A DNA stretch of 64,000 nucleotides from NCBI GenBank assembly GCA_030490835.1, contig CM059975.1, positions 13,025,579 through 13,089,578 on the forward strand, in the 5' to 3' direction. Source of the stretch: Annona cherimola. Its lineage: Eukaryota > Streptophyta > Magnoliopsida > Magnoliales > Annonaceae. A program made the position numbers and the translations under genes. A model generated the notes under the pieces. It worked only from the letters and a program-made list of their open reading frames with translations. It did not search any database and was not told the DNA's origin. Positions 1 to 11,584 of this stretch are shown here, one piece after another; the first letter of the stretch is position 1, and every line of letters begins with the position of its first letter.

Positions 1-986
1 TAGAGGTAGCTTTATGCATCTATTAGGAAGACGAATTAGAATTTTTGCATAGAATGAAAGTGATCATAAAAGGTGTATTTTAGATTCATGTTAAAGTTTA
101 TACAATCTGAAACTCTATTTATTTGCATCAATTCTTTTTTCTAATTCTTCTAAAATTTGCATAATTCTTGTGGAAAAACCCCTCCAATACCAAGAGTGAG
201 TCATGAGCATAGGTGAATTGTTAGATTATTCATTATAATCATGATAAGAAAATGGGGTAAACATATGTTATGAAAACAAAATCAATTCTGATTCTAAAAT
301 AGAAAATTTAACCATACCATTGTGTCCAAATGTCTAAAAATATAAAAATCAATTATTGGATCATCAAAATTAGATTTTAAATGGTCAAGATCTATCAAAA
401 ACAAAATAAAGAGTTCACATTGGGCCACATTAGCACTAGGAGGCCACATCGGTAGCCGACGTGACCCTCGCATAGGTCGTTGGACTAGGCCAGAGGTTTG
501 GGTTTCTCCTTAGTGCTTGAGTTAGATTTGTCTTGACCTATTAGGCCGCCTAGCGCTACTTGAGGGTCAGCTTAGCTACTATAGATGGGCCTCCATTTGG
601 GCTTCATCCGTTGTCTGTTGGGCAACCTGTAGTCGAGAGCTTGTGGGCTCGCCTAAGCCCAATCTAGTGTTTCAAAAAGTTTGGGCCATGGGTTGCATTG
701 CAATTTTTGGTCCATTTTCCATTTGCGAAATAATTATATCATGGGATCTTTTTGCACAATTTCTATTCAAGGGCTATTTCACAAATTTCCATGGTTGGTT
801 TGCTACAACCGCAACGTAACATTGTATAGTGCATCTCATCTCATTTTAATTAATATTAAATTCAATTTACATTATATTAAAGATCCAATATGTCCCAAGA
901 ATTTCATAATTATGTAATTAGCATATATAAACTTTTATTTGCATAATTAAATATAATAAACATTTAATTATTTTTGTGCATAAACA
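1..986. other. AT-rich intergenic DNA, no gene seen
   Basis: No open frame here resembles a known protein. Positions about 420-670 are clearly richer in G and C than the surroundings and repeat words such as 'ggccacat' and 'gggc'. That block could be a decayed retroelement, but I see no matching termini. The rest is AT-rich low-complexity sequence. Confidence 0.5.
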
Positions 987-1170
987 TTTAATTATTATCA
1001 TAATGATAATCAAACTGTATATATATATATATATCATGATCAATATATTGCAACGAAAAAAAATTTGTCATAATGATAAATAATTAAATATGATCAATAT
1101 TTAATTATTATCATAATGATAATCAAACTGTATATATATATATATATCCTGATCAATATATTGCAACAAC
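987..1170. repeat. 112-bp direct tandem duplication with (TA)n core
   Basis: A stretch starting with 'attattatcataatgataat' and running through an 'aaactg', (ta)n and 'gatcaatatattgcaac' block occurs twice, at about 987-1053 and 1099-1165, so the period is about 112 bp. The copies differ by only a few bases. Part of each copy is itself palindromic ('tatcataatgata'). No coding function. Confidence 0.8.
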
Positions 1171-1979
1171 AAAAAATTAACTGTGGCCATAAACTCAAAT
1201 GAGCCCACAAAACTACTAATCATGATAAAACATAGGTTCATCAAATCATAGAATATTAACCATACATCTTTAACATATATACCGGTGTCGTTCCAGTTAT
1301 CAAATCAAAAGTAAATTTTTGTGAAGATTGTTCTTTTTAGGATGGTTGCTGGAAAAAAATTTTGCCACGGTCATGGGAATGAAAAATCTCACTATTAAAA
1401 CAAGATATGCCATGAACATATTTTAACATAGTCTTAGAGTTAAAATAAAACATATTAAATCTAAATTCATACTCAGTTTTAATTCTCTCTTGCTAGACAA
1501 ATTCGGCACATTTTGTCAAGTTGTTCCAAATGAGTAGCTAGCGTTAATTCATGCCTTCACAAACATATACTCACATATATTTAATTATTTTATTATAGAT
1601 ATTAATACATATATATCTACTAATATATATAGCCCAAAAATCAATATACATAATTAAAAAGCCAAGACGTAGCCTAATGGCTCTAAGACCAATGTTGAAA
1701 ATTAATGATCAATAAATTACATAATCATTGGACGGTCCACCTTTTAGGAGATCACACTATAAGATAGGATTGTGGAAGCAAGATTAATGCTACACCTCAA
1801 AGTTTTTTGCCTGATCGGAATGGAATCACGAATCAAAAACCAGTTTGAAATTGGAGCCTTAGGGTTTTTGACATGTAAATTTCTTTGCCGTGAATTCCTA
1901 TTTAAAAAGATAAATTTTCCCATTAACATAGCTATACAACTTAAAGTTCCATACAACATAAAGTGGGAACTTTTTATCA
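1171..1979. other. AT-rich intergenic DNA, no gene seen
   Basis: Short open frames overlap on both strands between 1744 and 1996, but none shows a recognisable domain. A short tRNA-like stretch ('gtagcctaatggctctaagacc', about 1668-1690) could be the head of a decayed SINE but lacks a second promoter box. Nothing else is supported. Confidence 0.5.
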
Positions 1980-2167
1980 CTGAGGCTTGTGCCTAAGTGG
2001 TCACGACATGGGCAGTATTTCCGTCCAATTATGAGTTCGATTTACAGTTTATTAGAATATTTAACAAATGTCCCTTCATTGTATGAGGGTGTAAATGTAA
2101 TTTATTGTAATACTAGATATCACATTGTATACTACCAATAAAAAAAAGTAGGAATTTTTTTTTACAA
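1980..2167 (+). mobile_element. SINE (tRNA-derived) with long target-site duplication
   Basis: The head contains a pol III A-box-like 'tgcctaagtgg' near 1990 and a B-box-like 'gagttcgattta' near 2033, spaced as in a tRNA-derived SINE. The body then becomes AT-rich and ends in an A-run and T-run. Flanks repeat: 'aaagtgggaactttttatc' at 960-979 of the 1.9-kb region (1960-1979) and 'aaagtgggaaattatc' at 2168-2183. Such long, slightly imperfect TSDs are typical of LINE-mobilised SINEs. The SINE family is not identified. Confidence 0.6.
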
Positions 2168-2183
2168 AAAGTGGGAAATTATC

Positions 2184-2527
2184 TTCCGTATGAGATAGCT
2201 GTCATAAGAAGAACTAACATGCAGGTAACTCCTAATAATACCTACCTTTTACTTCAACCAAATGTGCTCGTAACCCGTTGTGTGTGTATATATATATATG
2301 TATATGTATGCATATATTTTTTCTCTTTTCCCCATGAGCGGCACACGTGTGAAACATGCAAATCGGGAATTCCCAAAAATGGATACAGTTTGCAGCTCGG
2401 AGCTGTGCGACTTTAGAATGCCACACGTGTCAGGGGAGAAGTTACACGTCCACTTCATATGCATGTGCCAGCCGCGGCCTCGCTTTGCGTCTGCTCCTAC
2501 TGGCCACAGAAAATTGTCCACGGCGTT
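2184..2527. other. Intergenic DNA, no gene seen
   Basis: Contains a (gt)/(ta) microsatellite around 2277-2310 and then a moderately GC-richer stretch carrying 'cacgtgt' motifs (2344, 2424), which resemble ABRE/G-box cores. No downstream gene makes a promoter role credible. Confidence 0.4.
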
Positions 2528-2787
2528 CAATTAATTTGTGAATTTTTAAGAAGATCTATATATACGTTAAACATAAAATTAAGAGAAAATTCATTCGGAC
2601 ATAAGTTTTATTATTACTTAATTATTTATCCAGTAATCCAATATTATTTAATGAAAGCAATTAATTTGCGATTTTTTAAGAAGATCTATATATACGTTAA
2701 ACATATAATTAAGAGAAAATTCATTCGGACACAAGTTTTATTATTACTTAATTATTTATCCAGTAATCCAAAATTATTTAATGAAAG
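2528..2787. repeat. Two tandem 130-bp repeat units
   Basis: Unit 1 (2528-2657) and unit 2 (2658-2787) both begin 'caattaatttg' and end 'atttaatgaaag'. They are nearly identical, with a handful of substitutions. An open frame of about 150 codons (2459-2914) runs through both copies only because 130 bp of stop-poor AT-rich DNA was duplicated; it has no protein features. Confidence 0.9.
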
Positions 2788-2949
2788 ACGTGCACGAATC
2801 AAAAAATTGAAATCATTGATGGATATATATTCATCAAAAATACAATATTTTTTTTATGGAATCGATTTAAACTCAACACCTGGCAACATCCCTTTTCATC
2901 TCACTTGTTTCTAAATGCCGCCCTTGGCTTTCATCCAATGGGTGATAGC

Positions 2950-4609
2950 CAGTGTTTTGAAAACCGGACCGGACCGGCGGATCCGACCTGCCGAACCGCC
3001 AGTTTCGCGGTTCAGTTTGGTGCCAGTTCTTTGGTTTTTAAGAAAACCGCGCGAACCATTTGAACCGGGCGGTCGAACCGTGAAAACTGGTCTAACGGCG
3101 GTTCGGTTCGCAGGTTTAAAAAATTAAAAAAAATTAAAATATTGCGTGAGGCCAGCGGGCCCCGCAAACCATCCCTCCCGTCCTGCTCGCTCGGCCACTC
3201 TGTCTCTTCCACATTAGGGTTTCAAGAACCCATCGCCGGCAGCCTTTCCCCATCGTTCAGCCAGCGAGAATCGATGTCCAGCAAGGCCCTTCTTTCCAGC
3301 GGCGCAAACCCATCTCTCCCGTCCCGCCCTCCCGTGTCGATTCCCGCTCGCTTGGCCCTTCTCTCACAAACCGTAGGGTTTCGAGAACCCATCGCCGGCA
3401 GCCCCTTTCCCCATCGTTCCGCCGGCGAGGCGGCAACAGCTACAGCGGTTACGCCTCCTCCACTGGTTCTGCCACAGTCCAAGGCTAGCCTGCACCGGCT
3501 CTGCCTCCTCCACCAGTTACGCCTCCTCCTGTCCTCCACCGGCTCTGCCTTATCCTCATTGCCGGATTCGACCGTAGAAGAAGACGGCAACATCATCCAT
3601 TTCAGGGGAAAAAAAAACTCAGACCCATTAAAATCCGAGGTACTAGTTTGCCGTGTGCGCGTGCATGTGTGTGGATTTTAATTAAATGCTGGCAGTGTGC
3701 GTGATTTGAATTGAATGCTGAAGCTTTGCATTTTTTATATAATTTCATTTTGGCCGGATGTAATAAAAAAGCCTGCATTTGGGCCAGAATCCATGAGCAT
3801 GCGCTGCACATGCATCTTTATATGTTTTATTATGTGGATATGATATAAAAAATTTCTGCATTGTGGCCGACACTTCATATGGCTTATCCATTTGATTGTA
3901 ACATCCATTAACAGGGTCAATGCTAATCCAAGAAGATCAGGAACAAAATAGAGAAAGTTGAGAAAATTCATGAAGATGCAATTGTGGATATGTTTCTTTT
4001 TGGATATTTTGAAGATATCAACTTTGAATTTTTTTTTTTTGAATTAGATATCTCAAATATATTTCTATTCAGCTGTGTTTTGTACTCACTTTAGACCTAA
4101 ATCATAGTTAAACTTTGCTCAAAATCGAACAATGATGAGCAATTTGAACATTTTCAATTACGGTACAATTTTAAATGCTTTTTTTATTTTTAGGTGGTTA
4201 ATTTCTTCAAGTAAAGTAAAATTAATTTTTTTTATAAATATCTTATATCCTTCCATTAATATTTGAAATTTCATTGCAGATATTCTGATCAACCATATAG
4301 GAACAAAAAAAGATGAAAGAATTGCACTTATTTCAGGTCAGTGCACTCTTATTTTTTTTTATTTGCATGATAATTTTAATATGATGTACTTGAATGTATT
4401 GTTGATGCAAAGTGTAATTTTTATATGACATAAAATTTATATATTTAATTTAATTTTGAAATAATTAAAATAAATTAAATATAATTATTACGTCATAATT
4501 ATGTTATGCTGTTGTCACGGTTCAAAACGGTTTGAACCACGGTTGAACCGGTTGGACATGAACTAGACATAAAAACGGTTCAGTTACCGGTTCAGTTTTT
4601 AAAACATTA
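2950..4609. mobile_element. Non-autonomous hAT-like DNA transposon, 1.66 kb
   Basis: The element begins CAGTGTTTTGAAAAC and ends with the inverse of TAATGTTTTAAAAAC, so the terminal inverted repeats match at 12 of 15 bases. Flanks are GTGATAGC (2942-2949) and GTGAAAGC (4610-4617), a 7-of-8 match to an 8-bp TSD, the length typical of hAT elements. Subterminal regions are full of 'gaacc'/'ggttc' words on both sides (2960-3115 and 4515-4595). The interior holds a GC-rich block (3145-3600) and then AT-rich DNA. No transposase remains. Confidence 0.75.
3145..3600. other. GC-rich block inside hAT element, possible captured gene piece
   Basis: The base composition is unlike the flanking AT-rich DNA. 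A segment containing 'agggtttc', 'gagaaccc' or 'aagaaccc', 'atcgccggcagcc' and 'tttccccatcgttc' occurs twice, near 3218 and 3374, about 156 bp apart. Open frames exist on both strands (3142-3681 + and 3222-3596 -), but neither has a recognisable domain. It may be captured host DNA, as is common in non-autonomous hAT and MULE elements, or native element sequence. I cannot name a donor gene. Confidence 0.45.
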
Positions 4610-4617
4610 GTGAAAGC

Positions 4618-5431
4618 TGGTGTTGCGTGAGGGAATAGGTACACATTTCAAAGGTGATAGCGACGCTGAAAATCTTTGCTGCTTTTCATGTCTTGTGGTT
4701 GATGAAAGAGAAAAGACTACCACCAATAATAATCAGTGCTACGATCAAATATCTAAATAATAGAGTATTAGTCCAAGCCAATACATGAAACACTATGCAG
4801 AGATTCTTCCCCCTATCTCTACTCCATCGTTTTTGGCACTTTATTTCTAAAGCTTTGTTTCCCACGTTAATCAATGCCCAATCTTAGGATCATTCAACCT
4901 GATTATATGCTGGTTTTGAGATGTCTGTGTCTTGTGCTCACGAAGACCAAATATTCATAGCCATTAGCCAAGCATCTGATTTTACGCTTTGAATTTGGAA
5001 AGAAATTGTCGATTTCCTGTGGGCTAGAACTCATAGCCATTACTAGCTAGGATCCTCCTTAACGTTAACATGAATCTCATTAACCATATCAACCGACCTT
5101 GGTTGGGGTTGGGTTGATTAATTTTAGGATAAAAAATATTATTCGACTTTCGCTGAGAAAATTAAATGTTTTTTCACTACAAAATCAAAAATTTTCAAAA
5201 TTTTCTTGTAAATATTTCAAAATAATTTCAATGAGAACACACTTTAAACATGGACGTTTATACCAAAATGTTTACGTAGCATAACCTTATTTTATTTACA
5301 ATACGTTTCAATCAAACCATATGTATATATAGATTACACTTCAATATATATACATATATATTATAATACCGTACGATTCATTTTCTACACGAGGTGTTCG
5401 TAATAAATATGGCACGAAGTACATATGGCGC
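4618..5431. other. Intergenic DNA, no gene seen
   Basis: Unremarkable AT-rich sequence with only short open frames that lack domains. No tRNA, no inverted termini and no conserved promoter were found. Confidence 0.5.
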
Positions 5432-5751
5432 TGATCACGGAACTTGGTTCAATGAACTCGGGTGTACTTTATCCATTTTTTTGAATTTTTTTTGAAATTT
5501 TTTTAACACTACTGTTAAACTAAGTTTATTTAACATGTGTATCAATTTTTATCATTTTAGGATACTTTTAGATATTTTTTCGGATTTTTACTAAAACTGC
5601 CACTGATTTTAAAAAATTCGAAAAAATATCTAAAAGTATAAAAATGGTAAAAATTGATACACATGTTAAATACACTTAGATTAATAATTTCATGAAAAAA
5701 TTTCAAAAAAAATTAAAAAATGGGTGTACACAATTGGGTTCCACCGATCAC
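5432..5751. repeat. AT-rich foldback element (MITE-like)
   Basis: The left arm (about 5432-5590) and right arm (about 5600-5751) are inverted copies of one another. They share 'gtgtac', 'tccattttttt', 'tttaacatgtgtatcaattt' and 'acttttagatattttttcg' with few mismatches, and the centre is only a few tens of bases long. RNA from either strand would form a long hairpin. The same core recurs at 9865, 10015, 11226, 14641 and in a cluster near 61230-62420. No certain TSD was read, so the superfamily is open. Confidence 0.75.
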
Positions 5752-5851
5752 TTGGATATTTGTATTCACCACTTGTTTTAACCGTACATGCATGAAATCG
5801 CATCAGGGTTGCACATGCATTTGCACTTCATTTGAATTGAGAAGCATTTAG

Positions 5852-6338
5852 GGGAAATTTTGTGCTATAAACTTTTTAATTTTGTGTATTAGTATTTTTA
5901 CTTCGAAATTTGAGTAATAGCATATTAGATCTTGCGAAGTTTCAGTCTTTCCATTTTAAACCTTTGCCCCTAATGGCATTAAAAAAATACTGTTAAACTC
6001 ATAGATAATATCTAAAATATATTTGCATCTGTACGAAAAACAAGATAATCACAGCCAAAAACTAAGATCGTCTTTCTAAATGTCATCACCTTCTCAAAAT
6101 TGTGAGACTCTTTTGCGCAAATGATGTTAGTTTTTTACCATGACTGTCTTGCTTTTCATATAGATGTAAAGGTATTTTCGATATTACACACGAATTTGAC
6201 GGAATTTTTTAACATTGTTAAGGGTGAAAGTTTAAAATGCAAAAATTAAAACTTCGTAATATTCAATATACTAATATACAAACTTCGAAATTAAAAATAC
6301 TAATACACAAAGTTAGAAAATTTATAACACAAATTCCC
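5852..6338. mobile_element. MULE-type long-TIR element, 0.49 kb
   Basis: Terminal inverted repeats of about 75 bp start GGGAAATTTTGTGCTATAAA on the left and, reading inward from the right, GGGAATTTGTGTTATAAA. Both continue with 'tttgtgtattagtattttta' and a 'cttcgaa' or 'ttcgaag' motif. The flanks 'gcatttag' (left) and 'acattttag' (right) are similar but not exact, suggesting an older TSD. The interior is AT-rich and non-coding. Long TIRs starting with GGG are typical of Mutator-like elements. Confidence 0.65.
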
Positions 6339-7598
6339 TACATTTTAGAGGCGGTCAAGTGACTCAAGTCTCACGGCTGCGAAAAGGCTTTAACTGGGAT
6401 TTGGGTTCGTTCCAGACTGGCTCGTGTAATATTCCAGGCTTTTTATATATATATATATATAGAATATTCCAGGGTAATTCGAAAAGATAGATTTGTCTGT
6501 TTTTTCAATTTATGTTTATTATCTTTTTTGTTAGTGGGATAGTTTTTCATCAAATTAAAAGTGTGGAAATAAAAGGGGTAGAAAAGGACGAAATATCCTT
6601 TCCACGTATCTTTCCTTGTGATCAATCAAGCCTTATAATTGAAACAAGTTATGCTACTTTGGTTGGAGCTGACAGAAAGACGGTGCGCGGGTGGCTAGTT
6701 TGGTACGTCGTTGGACCACTGGCGGGTGGGCAAGAGCAAAAGATATGACCCTCCAAGTGCAAGGGGTTGCACGGGAACTACGTGGAAAATGCAGTTTGCT
6801 GCTTTTCTTAGTTTGTGGATATTATATTGCTCCTCTTAAAGTTCGCTAAAAACACGGTGCTTTTCTTCTTGGAAGATCACCACACAACAACTCAAAAGTA
6901 AAAGCAACGAAATCAGATCATACAGAATAACCAAACCCGATACGATCAGTTCAAATACAACCTGCTTTTCCTTCGCGAAAAAGCAAGAACAAAAGGCGGT
7001 GGCCACAAATAGTTTAATTAACTTTAAAGAGCACGTAACATCGAGTGCATGTTGATGTGGACGACTTTAATTAACGGCCATCAACCATGCCATTTTATTG
7101 ATTGATTCTTGGTCTATAAGATTCTGTTTTGGATACGTGTCTTTGGTTTGATTCATCTGCCGTATAGAATTGATGATGAGCGTGTGCATGATAGATATGG
7201 CCCATTCTTGATCAGGACCACATGCCGCACACCCAAATAGGAGAAATTTTACTGGCTTCAGTACACTTGGACATTATTCAACATCTTTAAACTTGTATCG
7301 ACACAAATCAATTAAAGTCAACTTATCTTTAATTTTCTGATTCCTGTACGATCTTAACATTGTCAGTTAAAAACTACAATAAAATAGACTTCTACGCTGT
7401 ATTATTTTGCATTGTGGTATTGTCGTAGCTCAATTGTTTTAGTTCGGTGCGAAGGCTTTCATAATAATATTTTTTAAAAAAACTGACTCCCAACTTTATC
7501 TTTTTTCTGTGACCATATATCTTGTTCTTATTTAAAATTAAAGCTATTTTAACAACATGCACTATTACAAGCTTCTCAATGACAATGAAAGTGAATGT
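6339..7598. other. Intergenic DNA, no gene seen
   Basis: Only short, domain-free open frames (for example 6512-6748 + and 7392-7646 -). A (ta)n run lies near 6442-6462. Nothing further is supported. Confidence 0.5.
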
Positions 7599-7602
7599 CC
7601 AA

Positions 7603-7632
7603 CCCCAACCCCACCCCAACCCAAACCCCCCC
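7603..7632 (-). other. G-quadruplex-capable C-rich tract
   Basis: On the + strand this is runs of C separated by one to three A residues, followed by a run of seven C and a (ca)n tail. Read on the minus strand it gives G-runs of 7, 3, 4, 4 and 4 with loops of 1-3 bases, a textbook quadruplex-forming arrangement. It is not a telomere repeat because the period is irregular. Confidence 0.7.
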
Positions 7633-7644
7633 ACACACACCCAC

Positions 7645-9569
7645 AATAAAAAAAAGAAAGAAAAGAAACCAAACCTACTGCTGCTGATCGATGCCTGCTA
7701 GTAACGATTGTGGCAGATTATGGTTGCTCCTTTTGTCTCCCATATTACACTTTGTTGTTGCTTTGATGCTGTCATCGTTACTGAATTTCATCTTTTGCAA
7801 TAAATTTACTACGTGATTTTTTTTTCAATAAAAAATAAATTATCACCAAAATTATAAAATGTTGATTTTCTTACGGTGAAAGCAACATAGTCAACTTTGA
7901 AAACTGCAGATGTAAACTAGGTAACACTTTTGAGAAAATCGAAGTAGGGCAAAATCTCATTTTAAGCCATCCAATTAAATCTCAAGTTCCCAACGCTTGG
8001 GATTAGATTGTTCACACATTAACAGGCAGAATTGTCCTTGTATTGATTCCGGGTAAGCCGGCAGAGGCATTCTCTTTTGTTCTTACTTGTTACTGCTGGT
8101 AAACCCAATTTCATCGTGTTTTTCTGCTTATCGCCCACCTTGCATTTTGCAGTGTAAAGTCTACGTACCGCGCGGGTGTTCAGGGTTTGTTTTTTACCAT
8201 TATCATTTTTTACTTTTCACAAATTATTTTATTTTTTAATTATTTCTTCGTATACTCTTGTATAATTATCTTACTTTTCAATTATATTATTTTTTCAACT
8301 TAAAAATTTTTTTTACAAAAAACTTCTCATACAAAAATTATATAACTCCCCAGCACAACTTAATTTATATGCCAGCTGAATGCATTTATACAACCGCTAC
8401 TGTTTCCAGCGGTATAGCACTCTGTGCTGCATACGTGGATGCATACATAAAGGCCACCATGCACGGACGCAATAGAAACATTTGAAATCATATTTGAAAA
8501 CCTTTTATATGTGCTCATGTCTCAAATTAATTGGCATCCCTTTTCTATTTCAGTTTATATATATGTGGCATTTCATCGCGGTAGTCCAAATTTAATAATT
8601 AAGTGGAAATTAATATTTGCACGATTGCCCTACCTAGCAAATTAAGCCAGACTAAGTACTACCAGGTCTATTAAGTTGAAACCAAAAAATACCTAAAATA
8701 CATAAGATGAGACTTTTTACAGTTGATTAATAAAGGAAAATAATAGCTCACATATATGCACGGTGTACGTGAGCAATGAGCTGATTTGCGATGTTAAAAT
8801 ACATGCATAAGGATAATTAATAATATGAAATATCGACAATAATACAACAAAAACAGAATTATCCTGTCAGACTAATTCGTTGTGAAGAGAGGCAGTGTCG
8901 CTCTCTCACCACGAAGTCTTATCAAGTGATTGGAGATCACGGAACCTTGTCAACAGAGTCTGAGGAATAAAGAAATAAAAAAGATGTTCGTCTGCCGGTA
9001 AATTTGTCTAGCTAGCAGAATTGGTGCAATTTCAAAACTAATTTGCCCACTACATACAATATCAATATTGGCCCAATAAAACTTTTTTTTTTTTATTGGA
9101 TTGGATTGACCCACTAAACGAACAATCATAATCAGCTTGTAACTAAATTGTCCCCCATGCATGTAGATGGCTTTTGTGGAGAGAGCTGGCATGCATGATG
9201 ATGGGATGAGTTGGTGGGTTAGAAAAAACAAGGAACAACGACAAATGAAAGTATTTTGGTGTGGGAGGGTATTCGATGCTGAGTTTTTAGGAACACGGGA
9301 AGTAGTGGTATGTTAGGCGGCAATGACCACAAGTTCGAGTGGTCAAGGGACCACAAAGTTATATTTGAAAGTATTCAGTACTTGCTGTGGGGGCCAAGAA
9401 AGAGAAAAGTACCAGGCAGAAAACACCAATTTGGGCGGGACGTACGTAGCATGGACTGCTTGCAGGTGTCAAACAAATCAACAAGCAGGTAAACCAGCCC
9501 AAATAAAACCAAAATCGACCCACTTACTCTTATCGCACATTTGTTTGGCGTTTCAGAGCCGAAAAAGCA
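7645..9569. other. Intergenic DNA, no gene seen
   Basis: Mixed AT-rich sequence with short open frames on both strands, including 93 codons at 8950-9231 (-) with no domain. A part of 8200-8340 resembles decayed Tourist-like family sequence. No RNA gene was seen. Confidence 0.45.
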
Positions 9570-9840
9570 CACTAATAGAAAAAAACGCTACAACAAAACT
9601 CACTAACAGCATCCAAAAAATTGCAACACAATTACATTTCGTTGCTATTGGGGGTATTATCGCAACAAATCTCAACTTCGGTTGCTATTCACTAGACTGC
9701 ACCTACTAATTGCATCCGAAACACATTATTTGACGGGAAGAAAATAAGCCAATTACAACAAAAATGTGAACAGTGGCTGCCATATTTTGGTTCCAAAAAT
9801 AAGTAGACAGCCGCGACAAACGAAGTCGTTGTCCTTGATT
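9570..9840 (+). mobile_element. Probable CACTA transposon end
   Basis: It starts CACTAATAGAAAAA, which resembles the CACTA(C/A)AAGAAAA-type terminus of plant En/Spm elements. Subterminal short repeats containing 'ttgcaaca', 'gttgctatt' and 'aacttcggttgctatt' follow in both orientations to about 9840, as CACTA subterminal regions do. No matching inverted end was found downstream, so this is a single-ended remnant or a chance match. Confidence 0.4.
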
Positions 9841-9864
9841 TTATAAACCTCTTTTCAATTGGCC

Positions 9865-10200
9865 ATACATTGCCTTATATATTAAATACATTTAGATAAA
9901 CAAACGTATGAAGAAAAAAATAAAATTTTTTATTTTAAATAAGATTTTTGAGGTGAGCTAAGCGAAACATTTACTTAACCTGGGCTAACAGGATTTCTTC
10001 TCTTTATTATAGGAAGTTTCAGAAATTTTTGGGTCTCATCAAATTTCGAAAATATCACTGTATTTAAAAATCTAAAAAAATACTTAAAAATATCAAAAAA
10101 TGATAAAACTTGATTTATAGATTTAATACACCTAGATTTACTTGCCTATGAAAAAAATTAAAAAAAATAGGTTTTTGAGCCGGACTCATGGAGGCGGCCG
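9865..10200. repeat. Foldback-family fragments (two half elements)
   Basis: 9865-10000 carries the same motifs as the right half of the full element at 11226-11584: 'tatattaaatacattta', a purine-rich linker, 'gaggtgagctaag' and 'acatttactta'. 10015-10200 carries another half copy with 'aaaacttgatttatagattta' and 'cctatgaaaaaaatt'. Neither has both arms complete. Confidence 0.55.
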
Positions 10201-11225
10201 TGCGTCCGGCCTGAAAAGATCAAATCACATTTTCGAATAGAATAGATACTTACAAGTGGTAAAATTTTAGGTTGTTAAAATTTTTCTAAGACTACATGTT
10301 TGTTATAGCTAGTGTCATCCTAAATATTATTGAGTGAGAAAAGGTTTATTTCCTCATCTTAAATTCAGCACGAAATTGCCCGTCTGCAATTAAACTATAA
10401 AAAATATTCATGTCATGCATTTGAAGTTGAAATGGCAATATTTGGATGAGATAACTAGTATATTTTTATGGTTCTATTATAGAAACTACATGTTGACAAC
10501 CCAATCATCCCAAAGTATATTTTAAGCAGATGAATTTTTATCAAACATTATTTACAGAAGATTATGATGTTTGTTTATACTAAAAACATTTCAAATTAAG
10601 AATTTTTAATTTAAAATTTTACTCTCCACGAGTATATTATTTTAAATTATTTTTTCACTTTTCCAATACAACTATTTTACTTTTTAATTATTTTTACATA
10701 AGTACGCATGCATATAATTTACTTATTTTAACTTTAATTTTTTTACTTATCGTCATTATCCTTATCATATTATATTATTTTCTCTTATTTGTATAACTTT
10801 TACACTAAATTTTTTTTCTTATTTTCCAAACATGCCCTGAGTTTATGAAAATAAGAGTCCAAACTTTCCCACTAAGATTTTTATCTTGAAAACATTAGAT
10901 TACTTGTGTGTATTCTAATGATTTTTTTTCTCCGAAAAAGTCCACCCGAGCCGCCAGATTTGGCGGCGCTCTACGTCTGCAAATTTGCGATATAGCTAGA
11001 GATGATCCTAGCCATACACGTTATATGATCCTTTCTTCGATCGTCCGGGGCTCCTTTGCCACGTCCCAATTCTTTCTCAGCAAGTAATTACCAGTCACTA
11101 CTCCGCAAGACTACCTAATGAGGTGAACCTTTTTTTGGACCTCGATGCCGAGCCATCGGCTTCAAATCAACACCTAAATTATTTATTTATTTATTTACTT
11201 TTTATTTTACATATTATATTAGAGG
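10201..11225. other. AT-rich intergenic DNA with decayed Tourist-like copy
   Basis: About 10600-10840 is an inverted, degraded relative of the Tourist-like family seen at 20632. It shares 'actttttaattattt', 'cttatcgtcattat' and a terminal 'ccaaacatgccct'. The rest shows no gene; the 10930-11160 part is GC-richer but has no open frame worth reporting. Confidence 0.45.
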
Positions 11226-11584
11226 AGTAATCCAGTTAAACGGGGGTTAAATAAATGTCCCACTTACTCTACCTGAAAAAACCTATTTCCAACAATTTAT
11301 TTATTTATTTATTCTTCTTAAACTAGTTTATTCAATTGTATTTAACATATAAACTAAGTTTTATCATTTTTGTATATGTTCATATATTTTTTTGAGATTT
11401 TTAAAATATCATTATTTTTAAAAATTTTAAAAATATATCTAAAAATTGTAAAACTTGGTTTATATATTAAATATACTTAAATAAATAAATGTATGAAAAA
11501 AGCAAAATTTTTTTTGTTAAAAATAGGTTTTTTGAGGCGAGCTAAGTCAGACATTTACTTAGCTCGAGCTAACTGAATCATTCC
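11226..11584. repeat. Full-length foldback element, about 360 bp
   Basis: Outer arms: the left reads 'cagttaaacgggggttaaat', then 'aaatgtccca'. The right, read inverted, gives 'cagttagctcgagctaagt', then 'aaatgtctga'. Both continue with 'aaaaaacc'. Inner arms around 'tttaacatataaactaagtt' (near 11342) and the inverse near 11450 also pair. This is the best-preserved member of the AT-rich foldback family in the window. Confidence 0.7.

Noticed and set aside
2459..2914. 151-codon frame as a gene
   Set aside because: It runs through a 130-bp tandem duplication of AT-rich DNA and has no domain.
3142..3681. 179-codon frame as a gene
   Set aside because: Lies inside a hAT-like element across a duplicated GC-rich block, with an equally open frame on the other strand; Pro/Ser-rich composition follows from base content.
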